A stretch of DNA of 64,000 bases from Megascapheus bottae (GCA_024803745.1 JANJXV010000037.1:4229001-4293000), one strand, 5' to 3'; positions 45,321 to 57,135 are shown, numbered from the stretch's first letter. Program-made: numbers and translations. The notes: generated from the sequence alone by a model not told the origin.

Positions 45321-45758
45321 TTTAAAAAATATTTTTATTGTAATTAATAGAAGGATTACATTATATTCACCATGATAGAGGGTACATTACTTCACAAACA
45401 TTAATAGCCTTTCTCATGTCTTGGTCCCCATTTCCCTCCCCTCACCCCTACCCCTCATTTTGCTTTCTCGAAACCTTCCCTATCCTATTTCAAATAACCA
45501 AATAAACATATATCATATATACAATATATCAGATAACAAGATAAAATACTGTAACCATATGAGATAACCAAGGAGATGAGAGCTAACATAGTATATTAAG
45601 GACAATTACTCGTTATATGGCTTTTGTTTCTATATCCTGGAGGTCCTTTCATTTAGTGTCATACTATATGGCCTTATGTATCTAGGTTTTGCTCTATTGT
45701 AAACCTCTGCTAGGAGAGCCCATACTGATTATGACAAATGAGGGAAACCATTGAGCCT
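45321..45758 (-). mobile_element. Young L1-type 3' end with 17-bp TSD
   Basis: Antisense tail (TTTTTATTGTAATTAATAG), CTTGGTCCCCATTTCCCTCC and about 200 more bases of upstream L1 sequence, 438 bp in all, the longest copy of this family here. Duplication ATAGAACTAAGAATCTT at 45304-45320 and 45759-45775. Confidence 0.88.
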
Positions 45759-46024
45759 ATAGAACTAAGAATCTTAAAAGCTTCGTGACATCTAGGCTAG
45801 TGTCTGAAGTGATCCCACTTCTGGTAGGAGAGGCCTCACTACTCTGAGTTATCTACAAGGGTGTTCAAGACTAGGCAGATTGTCCTAACCAGGAAGTGTC
45901 AGTGGACTAGTCTAGCTCCCTTCTTCCTTTCCTTTCTGCCAAGTGGCGGGAGTTAGGGGGGTTGTTCGGGAGCAGGGGTTAGCCAGCTGGGCTCTACAAT
46001 GATTTTTTTAAAAAAATCAGTTAT

Positions 46025-46229
46025 GTGGGCTGGGAGTTTAGCCTAGTGATAGAGTGCTTGCCTAGCATGCACAAAAACCTGGGTTCAGTTCCTTGGTACC
46101 ACATACACAGAAAAAGCCAGAAGTGATCCTACGGCTTAAGTGGTAGAGCTCTAGCCTTGAGAGTGCTAGCCTTGAGGAAAGCCCAAGGACAGTGTTCAGG
46201 CCCTTAGTTCTTTCTCCAGGACTGGCAAA
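46025..46229 (+). mobile_element. IDL-Geo SINE with 14-bp TSD
   Basis: TTTAGCCTAGTGATAGAGTG, CCTGGGTTCAGTTCC, AAAAGCCAGAAGTG, GCTCTAGCCTTGAG, an internal partial duplication (GAGTGCTAGCCTTGAGG), then the Geo end. Duplication AAAAAATCAGTTAT at 46011-46024 and 46230-46243. Confidence 0.93.
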
Positions 46230-46429
46230 AAAAAATCAGTTATCTTTTACCCAAGAGTAGTTAATAGTGCCTTTTAGATGAGCTGGAGCCCAGATGAAAT
46301 GAGTTCTCAGGCCTAGTGGAGTTCTGTGAACACTATATGCATTCACAAAGGGACAGAGGAATTATTTTGGTCAACAGCTGCTTAGAGTTTTGATGGATCT
46401 GATCTTTATGTGCACTGAGTAGTTTTCCC

Positions 46430-46590
46430 TAAACCTCACAAGTCTTGGCCCAAATCTCACTGCCCCCTTCAAATGCCACTTGACTACATCATCTCCTTGA
46501 ATCTTCCTATTTCAGCACCCTGTTTATAACACAATATGAAGAATATGGTGTTCTTGACACTACTGTTTAGTGCATGTTTATCTTGTTCTC
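46430..46590 (+). mobile_element. L2-like relic
   Basis: CCCAAATCTCACTGCCCCCTTCAAATG ... TTGAATCTTCCTATTTCAGCACCC recalls the L2 coding-end/3' region; weak. Confidence 0.35.
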
Positions 46591-46833
46591 CTGAGTTGAT
46601 TTACTTGGGGTGTTGGAATGAAAACTCAGAGGAGTGAGTCTCATCAGATCAGAGCCACATTAGTGTGTCTCATTACTCTGATCTTGAATCAGGACATGAA
46701 TAGATTAGTTTGAATGAACAGTTCTGATATTTATAACTGAATGTAACTTTATAACTGAATTTGGGGGCTATTTGTCTACCATCCTTGCTGGAAAACAATT
46801 ACAGACCATTTTATTTGTTTAAAAAAATGGAGA

Positions 46834-47057
46834 AACAGTATCTCACTTTGTTACCTGATACATTGAATATATTTGTATTTGGTTATTTGAAATTGGATCG
46901 GGAACAGGGGAAAACAAGATGAGGGGAGGGGGTGGGGAGGAGGGAAATGGGGACCAAGACATGTGAAAGGGTATCAATGTAAGTGAATTAATGCACCTTC
47001 TATCTGGCAAATATCATGTAACCCTTCTATTAATTACAATAAAATATATGAAAAAGA
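46834..47057 (+). mobile_element. Young L1-type 3' end with TSD and poly-A signal
   Basis: Sense copy showing the whole end: GGGGAGGGGGTGGGGAGGAG purine tract, GGGACCAAGACATGTG, TATCTGGCAAATATC, AATAAA at 47038-47043 and an A-rich tail. Duplication AAAAAAATGGAGA at 46821-46833 and 47058-47070. This fixes the orientation of the family. Confidence 0.85.
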
Positions 47058-47070
47058 AAAAAAATGGAGA

Positions 47071-48105
47071 ATAAGAGGACTATTTGAATGTTCTATATCT
47101 GAGATAGCCTTTTGAAGCCTGGCTATCGTGACTCCTGAACCTCTAAAACACTTGGACTATTTTAAGAGTGTAGATTTATCAAACAAAACAATAAACATGG
47201 TTTTGTTTTTGCTAGTGATACAGTACAGCTGTGCTTTTAAGTCACGAAGTTGAGTTAGAAGAGAGATTAATTTGATCTAAAGATGAAGCAGAGATTTGAT
47301 CAGAAACTACTATATTCTTAGTCTTGGGCCTTATATGTTTCTACATGTCATCCTTTTGAAATGATCATACAAGCTATGCAAATAGTAATATGTTTTCTTT
47401 GGCAAGAGGCATGTAAACACAGATTCTAAGAGGTAATTTGAACTGCAGACCTCTGGGATGACAAAATACCTGGCACAGAGGTGTCATTGCTGTTTATGCA
47501 AGGGTATTCAGACAGCATTGATCAAATCTGAGTTAGAGCCCAAAGCAACAGCTTTGGATACTGGATGCCCAACCTCTTTCCTCTTCTGCCTCTGCTCAAA
47601 ATAGAATGACTTGTAGAGAAAAACAGAATCCACATTATTAGCTCTTCATTTTAGCTCTTTAAATTCAGGCTAAACAACACTTGAATTTTCATCATTTGGC
47701 CTCAAATGTTATTTTCCTCTGTCTGTACTATTTGCCCCAGAGATGATGCTAAAGATAAACTTGACTTCCTGGCAATCTCTCAGAATGATTGTGTGGGAAT
47801 GCGTTCTTCCTGATGCCTGGAGGAGGCAAAAATAAACATTTGGAAAGAAGGGTGAATAATAACACAGAAATGATGACACTAGGAATTCAGCTCCCTGCCT
47901 CACAGCCTCCCCCCATCCCCCCAGGAGCAAGGGTGGTAGGGGTAGTGGCTAGCCAAACTCAGCAACATCAGCAAATTAGAAGCTTATCAGGATTTTTAAT
48001 CATCTTCAATTTGTTTTCGGTGTAATCCTGGTTCAAGACTGACAATTGCTTAACAGAGCTGGCAGATTTCATGAGTCTTAATGTTAAATAAGATGAGTAT
48101 TTGGG
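47071..48105. other. Unique intronic DNA
   Basis: No repeat or exon recognised. Confidence 0.5.
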
Positions 48106-48112
48106 AGTTTTG

Positions 48113-48342
48113 TTTTATCAGTCTTGGGGCTTGAACTCTATGCCTGGGATCTGACCCTTGAGCTCCTTTTACTTGAGGCTAACACCCTACTACTTGAGCC
48201 ACAGCACCACTTCTAGATTTTTCTGTGATTATTGGAGATGAGTATTATACTTTTCTACCGAGGCTGGCTTTGAACCATGATCCTCAGATCTCAGCTCCCT
48301 ATATAGCTTGGATTACAGACATGAGCCACTGGCACCTGGCTG
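48113..48342 (-). mobile_element. B1-Geo dimeric SINE
   Basis: Antisense: GGGGCTTGAACTCTATGCC, CTACTTGAGCCACAGCACC, GAGGCTGGCTTTGAACC, ATCCTCAGATCTCAGC, GATTACAGACATGAGCC, GGCACCTGGC. Confidence 0.87.
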
Positions 48343-48390
48343 GTATTCGGTTTTTTATATACAAGTCTTGGTTCTTATACTCCTAGGTGA

Positions 48391-48426
48391 TACAGACAGA
48401 CAGACAGACAGACAGATAGATAGATG
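48391..48426 (+). repeat. (CAGA)n/(TAGA)n microsatellite
   Basis: Five to six CAGA units pass into TAGA units, between two SINEs. Confidence 0.9.
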
Positions 48427-48430
48427 ATTT

Positions 48431-48622
48431 TTATTTTTTTTTGCCAGTCCTGGGGCTTGAACTCAGGGCCTGAGCACTGTTCTTGGGCTTTCTCAAGAAC
48501 AGAGCTCTGCCACTTGAGCCACAGCACCACTTCTGCCTTTTTCTGTGTGTTATGGAAGAATTAAAACTGGGTTCTTTGTGAATGCTAGGTGAGCACTCTC
48601 TAACCACTAGGCAAAACTTCCA
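48431..48622 (-). mobile_element. IDL-Geo SINE
   Basis: GCCAGTCCTGGGGCTTGAAC, CTCTGCCACTTGAGCCACAG, then ID-like TTAAAACTGGGTTC and GCTAGGTGAGCACTCTCTAACC. The ID-like half is mutated at its B-box. Confidence 0.85.
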
Positions 48623-48679
48623 TCGCCATGTTTTTTAATTTTTAAAAGAATTACGTCCATGTTATAGGATTTAGTTGAA

Positions 48680-48880
48680 ATATTTTCTCCCTTCAGTGCT
48701 GACAATTGAACTTGGGGCCTTGTACTGGCTAGGAAAGCACTCTTCCTCTTGGGCCACACCCCAACCACTCTTCATCTTCTTTATTTTTCAAATGATGTGT
48801 TGCATATATGCCCAGACAGACAGTGGTCCATCCATTGACATTTTCCACATAGCTAGGATAATAGACACAGGTCACCTTCT
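48680..48880 (-). mobile_element. Older tRNA/B1 SINE relic
   Basis: ATTGAACTTGGGGCCTTGTAC, GGCTAGGAAAGCACTCTTCC, then CATAGCTAGGATAATAGACAC. The second half is poorly preserved. Confidence 0.5.
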
Positions 48881-49377
48881 TGAGCTGTTGATCCATGGGG
48901 GTTCTCGTGTTTATCCTTGGGCCGTCATCAAACCCATATCTTCCCAGTCCCCACCCCTCAAGTAGCTAATATTGCTGGAATAAACCATTGGCCCCTGGAT
49001 TAAATCCTAGGGTGGCCTAAATTTTCTTCCACTCCCACCAGCTCAACAAGACTAGACGAGCAATATCAAAATGATATTATGCAGGGCACAATTATATCCT
49101 GCTCCTAATTACTTGGACATGAGTGTGTGGAAGAATCTTCTGGTGTCCAGCCACTTGAAGAAGCAAGGAACTACCTTCAGTTAGTCTTCTCACAGAGATG
49201 ACATTGGATTGACTGTCCTGCCATTCAATAACCACCTAGTAAAGGTTCATGCTTCCCAGAAATGTTAAACAGGCTGTGGAGAGGAAGAGCAGGTTGAGCC
49301 TCCAATCCCTTTCTCACCGTGGTTTCTGAATTCCTCCCTTCCCTGAGTATGTCTTATCATGAAAGCTGATCATTTGG

Positions 49378-49485
49378 TTTTCCTCCTCCTCCTCCTCCTC
49401 CTCCTCCTCCTCCTCCTCCTCCTCCTCCTCCTCCTCCTCCTCCTCCTCCTCCTCCTCTTCCTCCTCCTCCTCTTCTTCTTCCTCT

Positions 49486-49517
<32 letters not shown>

Positions 49518-49587
49518 TTCTTCTTCTTCTTCTTCTTCTTCTTCTTCTTCTTCTTCTTCTTCTTCTTCTTCTTCTTCTTCTTCTTCT
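49378..49587 (+). repeat. 210-nt pure pyrimidine triplet array (CCT)n then (CTT)n
   Basis: An unbroken C/T stretch: about 25 CCT units (49380-49456), a mixed CCT/CTT zone to about 49500, then nearly 30 CTT units to 49587. The opposite strand is wholly purine. Frames of poly-Leu/Phe, poly-Glu and poly-Arg/Gly across it are artefacts. Confidence 0.98.
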
Positions 49588-49589
49588 GT

Positions 49590-50015
49590 CAGGAGAAAGA
49601 AACTGGAGGTCCACAAGACAATATGAAACAATTGTTTGAGAGCTTCCTTGGGTCTCTGCTAGGCTCACTCCTGTGTGGGGCCCAGTCCCCGTTCCCAGTG
49701 TTCCTTCATACTATGGGTCTGTTATCGTTCTCCCTCCCTTCTAGTTCTAGGATCTTGAGAAATTAAGTACATTGTGTTCTTCCTCTTCTTTCGTATAGTG
49801 ATATCAGGAACTCTTCAAATTCCTTGCATTAGAATGGATGCCGGATACCAAACAGGTTTTAGCAACACACAAGTGACTGTCTTCATTTTTTATGTCTTCA
49901 TTTTTTATTTCTTTCAATAGACAAAGACATAGGATGGGCAAATCTTAAGCTCACTGATAGGAAGAACAAAACTTATTCACTAGGCGTTCATAAAACACTG
50001 TGAAGAAAGACATTC
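49590..50015. other. Unique intronic DNA
   Basis: Nothing recognised. Confidence 0.5.
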
Positions 50016-50017
50016 AT

Positions 50018-50095
50018 TACCTGAGGTATGATTCAAGTGATAGAGCTTCAGTCTAGCAAGTGTGAGGACATGAGTTCAAGCCCTGGTACTGCCAA
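50018..50095 (+). mobile_element. tRNA-related SINE monomer
   Basis: ATGATTCAAGTGATAGAGC, GTCTAGCAAGTGTGAGG, CATGAGTTCAAGCCCTGGTAC: A-box and B-box of a castorimorph tRNA-type SINE at normal tRNA spacing. Confidence 0.65.
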
Positions 50096-50631
50096 AAGGC
50101 ACTGTTACTGTAGTGTGGGATGTGGTGATAGGGAACAAAGGTCCCCGGGCATCTGGATAGACACTCAGACCTCTCATATCAACTTGCCTGGTTCTCGTCT
50201 GTGTTTTGCCATTTTTGAAGTAAAACGTCCTTCTTTACCCTTCCTCAAATGGTGCTATCCATTAATACAACCATTGTGGCATACTTGGAATGTGGCTGCT
50301 TGATTTGAAGTGCTCTTTATGAGTAAAACATTTGGCAGACAAAAATAATAGCACTATTTTCTGCTCTCAGAGTAACTAGGGAATAAATTCTTGTAAAATC
50401 TTTGATCATATTTTATGCTTATTTCTGGAATCCAGTTTGAGAACACAATCCAAAGGCTTTGATCTTTGAGAAAAATGTGTAAGGGTGTGTGGTTTTATAT
50501 GGTGTTAGGGCACCAATTATTTGTCTGGGCCTTAAAAATCTGAATAATAAACATATGAGGTGAGTTAAAATAAGTGAAATAATATTTGTAACCAAATCAA
50601 AATGGTTTTGAAATGATTCAGCTTATTATAA

Positions 50632-50676
50632 ATTCAGTATAAAGGCATTCAGTATAAGGGCATTCAGTATAAAGGC
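50632..50676 (+). repeat. Three tandem copies of a 15-bp unit
   Basis: ATTCAGTATAAAGGC repeated three times, the middle copy with one change (GGG for AGG). Confidence 0.95.
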
Positions 50677-50810
50677 ATTCACAACGTTTGCTTCTTGATT
50701 TACATAGAACTATTCTCAGTTCCATTCAGACACTAGCTATCCATTATTACCTCAGTAAAGTCACTTATCCTGTCAAAATATAATGTTCTTAATCTGAATA
50801 AACTGTGAAT

Positions 50811-50874
50811 AATAATAGGATTTATCTATATGTAATTTTGAGAATAATAGGATTTATCTATATGTAATTATGAA
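50811..50874 (+). repeat. Tandem duplication of a 32-bp unit
   Basis: AATAATAGGATTTATCTATA and what follows occur twice, 32 bases apart, with few differences; a recent local duplication. Confidence 0.9.
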
Positions 50875-50879
50875 AATAA

Positions 50880-52370
50880 AAGAATTTATATAGTGCCTAC
50901 AAAGTGGATGAGCTCATGGTATATACTCAATATTACCTGTTTTCTATGATAAAAAAGACAAGTCATTTGCCACAGATAAAGTTATCCTTTTTTAAACTCT
51001 AGATAATAGAATTGTACATGGCCAGGTAATCATTAGTCAGTTGGTTATTTTAAGTGGAGAAGTGGCAGACCCATTTTGCCAAGGTCATTTTAGAGCCATA
51101 TTGCTAAAAGTAGATGATGTGTGTGACAGTAGTAGTTCATTTCTTATTGGTAAAGAGAAACTGATTCATAGAATGAGTCATCTCTAATTTCCCTGCTGTA
51201 TTATATGAATACAAATACAATACTGCTCGTTGTCTATTTGGTTTCTGAACATCAACTATTGATAGGGGACAAAGGAGATCAATATGAATAAATGCCTGGT
51301 GTTTTCAGATGTGAGGCTAGGAGTCAGGAAGGGAGGAGGTAATAAATAGGAAAGTGGTAAAGAGAAATAGGGCCTGCCTTCAGAATCACTGTGTAGTCAC
51401 TCTGTCTGGTTTCTTCCTCTTCACCAGAGCTTAATGTAAAATTGGGAGAGAATGGAGAAACTGCTCCAACATGTCATTCCCACAGTAGGTGAGGTCAAGA
51501 TTTAATAATCATTGCATGCCCTGAAGTCAAACACTGCTTTGTCACTTTGAAGGTGAAGCCTGGGTGAAAAATGCTATGTTCCCATTGCCAATGTTTAATG
51601 TCTTAGAAAATTCCATATGATGGTCTAGACAGGTTTTCTTTCAAGACCAAGAATTTTGCTTACTTAGATATGTCGGTGTATTCTTAGTGGGACTGCGGAA
51701 GGTCTTAAAGATAATAATGAAATTATTTGCTACTTAGTAAACCTTTCATGAGGCAGAATTAGCAGGGTCAAATCTCTCTGCTTCTTAGGGAAGTAAATTC
51801 CAAGCCCTCTGTAGGAGATGCTCTCATAGATTTAAGGTATTGGACAATAAGCTTGATAATGTTGACATAGGAGGCATTTTGAAGATATGAGTTTGGAAAT
51901 TTCAGGAAAAAAATGCTAGATACTAAGTAGGAAGTGAAAATACCTGGTAGAAGTGTTTTTAAATCATTGTCTCTAACATTAACAAAAATCATAGAAAATT
52001 TCCCTTATTTGCAGAAGGCAGGTGACACTGTAGCTCATAGTTTTGTAAGATGAGACTATGGCAGGAAAATCATCAAGTGAATTTAGTGGCTAAGAAACAG
52101 TAGGCTGAAAACAAACGATGCTGTTAGTTATAAAAGGTGTGTTCACTGGTTAGCAAGAAGGAGATAGGAAATGTTTGCCTGTGGTTCTAGCACTGTGATA
52201 AAACCCTACATACATTTTCCTATGGAAGCTCAATCAACTTTATTAAGTGGATATGGTTTTGAAGGTGAAATTGTCATAGCTAATTTTCACAAAGAAATTA
52301 GTTCATGTCTCATGGTGAATACAATAAATATATGGCATTACTTACCTGGCTTCTCATATTCCTTCTTTGT
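50880..52370. other. Unique intronic DNA
   Basis: No repeat or exon recognised. Confidence 0.5.
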
Positions 52371-52373
52371 GTT

Positions 52374-52562
52374 CCAGTACCAGGGCTTGAACTCAGGACT
52401 TGGACACTGTTTCTTAGCTTTTTGTTGTTGTTCAATGCTGGTACACTGAACCACAACTATATTTCTGCCTTTTTGCTGGTAAATTGGAGACAAGTCTGAT
52501 GGACTTTGCCCAGGTTGGCTTCTAACAAAGATCCTCAGACCTCAGCCTCCTGAGTAGCCCAG
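52374..52562 (-). mobile_element. B1-Geo dimeric SINE (shortened)
   Basis: Antisense: GGGCTTGAACTCAGGACTTGG, ACACTGAACCACAAC, AAATTGGAGACAAG, AGATCCTCAGACCTCAGCC; it ends early at GAGTAGCCCAG. Confidence 0.8.
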
Positions 52563-52631
52563 CAAGTTCATATATGCTTGTATGATTGGCTATTATTTTA
52601 TTGATGAAGAGGATGATTAAGATTTATCAAG

Positions 52632-52935
52632 ATCTCATATACACAATATGCCAGGTAACAAGTCAGATACTGTAACAATATGAGATTAATGAAAAGCCAA
52701 CAAAAGAGAAGAGAAATAACATAGTACATTAAGAATAATACTCACAATATAAAGCTCTTGTTTCCGTATTGTATGTACGTTTACTTGTTTGTTTGAAATA
52801 TGAAAGTGGAGGGAAACAAGATGATTGGGAGGGAGTGGGGGAAGCGAAATGGGGACAAAAACATAAGAAAAGGGATATCAATGTATGAGAAGTAATGCAC
52901 TGGCTACCTGGCGAATGTAACTACACCTAAAAAAA
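52632..52935 (+). mobile_element. L1-type 3' end with 13-bp TSD
   Basis: CAAAAGAGAAGAGAAATAACAT, TAGTACATTAAGAATAATAC, GATTGGGAGGGAGTGGGGGAAG, AATGGGGACAAAAACATAAG, then CTACACCTA and a short A-run. Duplication AAGATTTATCAAG at 52619-52631 and 52936-52948. Confidence 0.82.
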
Positions 52936-53642
52936 AAGATTTATCAAGGTAAGTTCTCACAGTTGTAATTTTAAACCCAGTTATCCCTAATATTAGATGT
53001 ACTTTGCATATAGATGTAGTAACAGAAGCAAAATATTAAGCTGTAAACACATAAAAGTGAATCTATTACATACTGACATAAAAACTAAAAGAGAAAGTCC
53101 TATTTGGTATTGACTAAATACCAGGCACTACGCTGTATGTGTTGCATACAATATCTAACAAGCCTCCTGAAATCCTTTGGTACATGAGAGGACATGGATT
53201 TTCTTATGCTTCTCCTCAGATGTGTGCAGCCATCTGCCTGGTCAGTGAATGTTATATTCAAATGGCCCTTGGTAGACAAAAGGCTTCTCACTCATAAAAC
53301 CTCACAATCCATGAAATAAACAGAAGTCTGCCTAAATTGAGATACACGAAATTTGAACTGAGTTCAGCATGTCTCTAGAGGCTAAACAATTAGCTGGTTT
53401 TCTTACAGTTAAATAGATGATCATCACTTTTAGGAATGCTTTGAGTTTTTGAAAAACGGTCCTCTGTACATATTACACATAGAAGCTCATTGTGTAGACT
53501 CTTGGTTGTGTGGGTAGTCTTGATACATCCTGATTTCTCATCCATTATTATTATATATGTCATATTTGCTTCTTTTGCATAAATCAGTTTTATTTTGCTC
53601 TTCAAATCTTTAGTGACTCTATGAAACAGATCATCTATTCTT

Positions 53643-53842
53643 TTTTTTTTTTTTGCCAGTCCTAGGCGTGAGCTCAGGGCCTGAGCACTGTCCTTGCACT
53701 TTCTCAAGGCTAGAGCTCTACCACTTGAGCCTCAGCACCACTTCAGGCTTTTTTTTCTATGTATGTGGTACCGAGGAATCGAACCTGGGTCTTCATGCAT
53801 GCTAGGCAAGCACTTTAACCACTAGGCCAAACTCCCGGCCTC
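53643..53842 (-). mobile_element. IDL-Geo SINE with 16-bp TSD
   Basis: T-run, GCCAGTCCTAGGCGTGAGC, GCTCTACCACTTGAGCCTCAG, GGTACCGAGGAATCGAACC, GGCAAGCACTTTAACCAC. Duplication CAGATCATCTATTCTT at 53627-53642 and 53843-53858. Both B-boxes are near consensus. Confidence 0.95.
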
Positions 53843-53859
53843 CAGATCATCTATTCTTA

Positions 53860-54215
53860 ACACGACTACAACCCTGCTTCCATACTCCCCTCCTCTACCC
53901 TGATTGCTGAGAGCTACCTTAAAGAATGAGAAAGCTCTCAGCCTGGCTCCTTAGAGATAACGCTTGCCCTTACCTTTGCTTGACTTCACAAGTCCATGGC
54001 AAGTCTACTTACATTGCAGACTAGGCAAGGCATGTGGTCCCCTCTTTATTTCACATTGTTTTCCATTACTCACAGGCATTCCTATTCAGTTCACTGAGGA
54101 ATCACTTATCTAAGTATTACACTGCCATTCATCTTAACAGAGTGTTTCAATCTTTTAAAAGAGGAAAGTAGGTGGTTTACAAAACTGCAGCCCAAAAGGA
54201 TTATTAACAAATAGA
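53860..54215. other. Unique intronic DNA
   Basis: Nothing recognised. Confidence 0.5.
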
Positions 54216-54219
54216 AAAT

Positions 54220-54525
54220 GATTGAGATAAGGTGGCTCATGCCTGGAATCTTGGTGAGTTTGGGAGGGTCATAGTTCAAGGTGAGCCAGGCTAATAAAGC
54301 AGACCCTATCTTAGTCAAGAGAAGCAGGGTATGATGGTACATGCCTGTAGTCTGAACTAGAAGGGACATATAAATAGGAGGGCTACTATTCAGGCTGGCC
54401 AAGGCATAAATGCAAGGTCATATTTGAAAATGAAAATCAAAAGGACTGGGGTCATGGCTCAAATGCTAAGAGTGCCTTCCTGAGAAGCATAGATATAAAA
54501 TTTAAACCTCAGAACAGAGATTAAA
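54220..54525 (+). mobile_element. Trimeric SINE: two 7SL/B1-type arms plus a tRNA-type arm
   Basis: First arm AGGTGGCTCATGCCTGGAATC ... TCATAGTTCAAGGTGAGCCAGGC; second arm GGGTATGATGGTACATGCCTGTAG ... CAGGCTGGCCAAGGC; third arm ACTGGGGTCATGGCTCAAATGC. It may be one old trimer or three side-by-side insertions. Confidence 0.5.
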
Positions 54526-54529
54526 TATG

Positions 54530-57045
54530 ATGGCTATGTGAGTCTTGTATTGCAATATATTATTCTTACACTCATGATGATAAAGAGAGCAAAGAACTGA
54601 CATCACAATCATTTTAAATCATATAAAATAAGTTTTAGATGGATGGCAGAAAGTCTTTCCTTAGGTGTTTCCTTAACAGAGAAGTGTCTGTTATTTGGTT
54701 CTGTTGATTCCTTTGTTTTTCCTTGTACTCGATGTCAAGGAAAATATTTCTGATTAAGAAGAATGCCTACTATCAAAGTTAAGATTTCTCCTTGACTAAT
54801 GGCCAAATTGTTTTATTCCTGATTGTGTGAATCTTGGTATCATTTTTCTAAATCTGGGTTGTTAACCATCTACATGGTTTTGTCTTTGTAACCACCATAA
54901 GGAGTTATGTGAACATCAGAAACAGTGATAAATGGAGTTTAGAACTAGACCTGAGAATTCCACAGGGAGGGGGGCATCTCTTCTGAGAATTTGGCTTTCA
55001 ATAAAACAGGATTGTCATGTTTTTTAGTGTTGTCTGTATTGTGTTGGGGGGGGGGAGTAGATCATCTTTTTTTGTTCATCCAGCCACCCTCTGGCATTAT
55101 CTCCATCTGGCTCACTGTCTCTCCACAGCCCTGGGCCTCTTAGCTCTGAGTAAGTGTGTACCAGCAGCTATTAATAGCTGAATTCTACAACAGTCTGCTA
55201 CCACAGATGGAATCTGAGCTTCTAAAGACTTACGACCATAAAAACTCATCACAAAGAGAGCAGAATATTCTTTGACACCTAATGCAATTATCTATTAAAT
55301 ATATTTAAAGCAAGGCACCAGCTCTTGATTCTGGTTTGTTGATCTGTACCTTCTGGTTTGGTAGTTAACTTGAGAACCTTATCTAAAATGCCACTGCAAC
55401 AAAGAGAAACACCTTGAAGATAGAGAATGCATAGAAGCCATTGTGGAATCCGTGGAATTAGGGTGTCATTCCAGAGAGGTTGGCTTCTTCACCTCCCATA
55501 GAGGTGACAGGACACCCACCATGCAAAAAAGCACCCTAGATTGATCCTTGCATATGCTCAAAATTAGCCATGGAGACTTCTAATTCTCTCCTCTGAGCAA
55601 GACAGAGATTGCTTTCTCTCAAGGAATTGACTTAGTGTTTCTATTTAAGGCTGTAGGAAGATGGAAAAAGGGATTAATGTATCTTTCTGGACGCTCTTTC
55701 TCCATTATCCCCTTTCTTTCTGTTATTAAGAGAATTAAAGGATTTGCTCAATCAGATTAAGGCTTGTGTCATCTGTTCTTCCACAGTTCTTAGTACAGAT
55801 GGATGGAGCAGAACTGGGAAAGGGAAATCCATTGCTGTGTATGAAGTTGATTAGTTAACAATACTCATTGTATAAACAAATGAATGTGACGGTCTCTATT
55901 GACTGGTTTGGTTAGAATGTAGTCTCTATGAAGGCAGAACTATGCTGCTTTTTAATCTATCCCCAGCATCCACCATCGTCTTACTGGATATATATGTAAT
56001 ATACACGGTTAGAACAATTTGAAATGTCAGAGTTCATAAAGGTGTTAAGCATGAATGGTAGATGTGAATGAAAACAAAAGGGCAGCTAGATTACATTAAT
56101 TTTATCTTGAAGATGGAATCTGTCATTCAAGCTTTTTTTGCATTTGTGGTTGTTATTGTTGTGATATTTGCCAAAAGAATTTATAAACGTGAACTTTCCA
56201 TGGAGCTTTTAAAATTGACTTTCATGTCAATTCATCCCTGAACATAGTTTACATACTTGAACTAGATACTTGAATTTTTTTAAATCGCTAGGTAATGAGA
56301 CTTGGGCATTAGCCCCAATTCAACTGGACACTCTGGTAATTATTCCAGTTATCTGGAGTTTTATCTCCATTATGTGTTAGACGTCATGAATTCAATAATT
56401 TGTATTATAGGAAAAGTAACCATGAATTGAATTGATAAAGGAGTAGAAATGTAACAAGTAGAAACGTAACAAGCAGTTTCACTGAAGTGTAGTGTAGTAA
56501 ATTTAACTCCATCTTTATACTATCTCCCATGAGCCTGTGCCCAAGAAAGGGTGAAGATACAAAAATACAAGCTCCTAGGACAATGCAAGAAAGCAAAGAT
56601 ATCTCAGAACAATAGGTAATTTGTTGCCAAATGTACAGTAGAGACAGGAATGATAGGATTACAGAGAAAGATTAGATTACCGTGAGTTGTGAGTACAAAT
56701 GTACTTGGAGGGAAGTGACTCAATGGATCATAAAGTATGAGAAGGATTTTAATGGATGGAGAAGGAAGTTCACAAAAAAAGTCTGATTTGTAAAATTACT
56801 ATTGAAGTCAATTATCATTTGAATTGAGGTCCAGTTTATATAGGAATGTTGAGTTGATAAATTGGCAAACCAGTGAGCTTCTGATTCCAGGGACTTACTC
56901 CCCCTTTGGTTTGTTACTTCATAAAACCTGGTGGACTACCTAGAGTTAGTCTACAAAGCAATCTTCCCATTTTTTCTTGCTGCTCATGAAAGAATCTGTT
57001 TTCAAGATGAGCTCTAACTTTCTAGATTTGGGTCTTCAAAACAGT
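54530..57045. other. Mostly unique intronic DNA
   Basis: Holds a G-run at 55044-55055 and an L2-like phrase at about 55915-55990 (CTCTATGAAGGCAGAACTATG, ATCCCCAGCATCC). No exon recognised. Confidence 0.5.
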
Positions 57046-57049
57046 TCTG

Positions 57050-57135
57050 CTTTTAGGGGATATAGGTAGAGCTCAGTGGTAGTAGACTGGGAGCTGAGCA
57101 CACACAAAGACCTGAATTTAGTTACCACCACCTAA
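57050..57135 (+). mobile_element. ID-like SINE monomer
   Basis: GGGGATATAGGTAGAGCTCAGTGGTAGTAGACTGG ... AAAGACCTGAATTTAGTTACCACCACC resembles a diverged ID promoter region. Confidence 0.5.

Noticed and set aside
49314..49766. Poly-Glu, poly-Arg/Gly and poly-Leu/Phe frames of 103-135 codons.
   Set aside because: They are translations of the CCT/CTT microsatellite in different frames.
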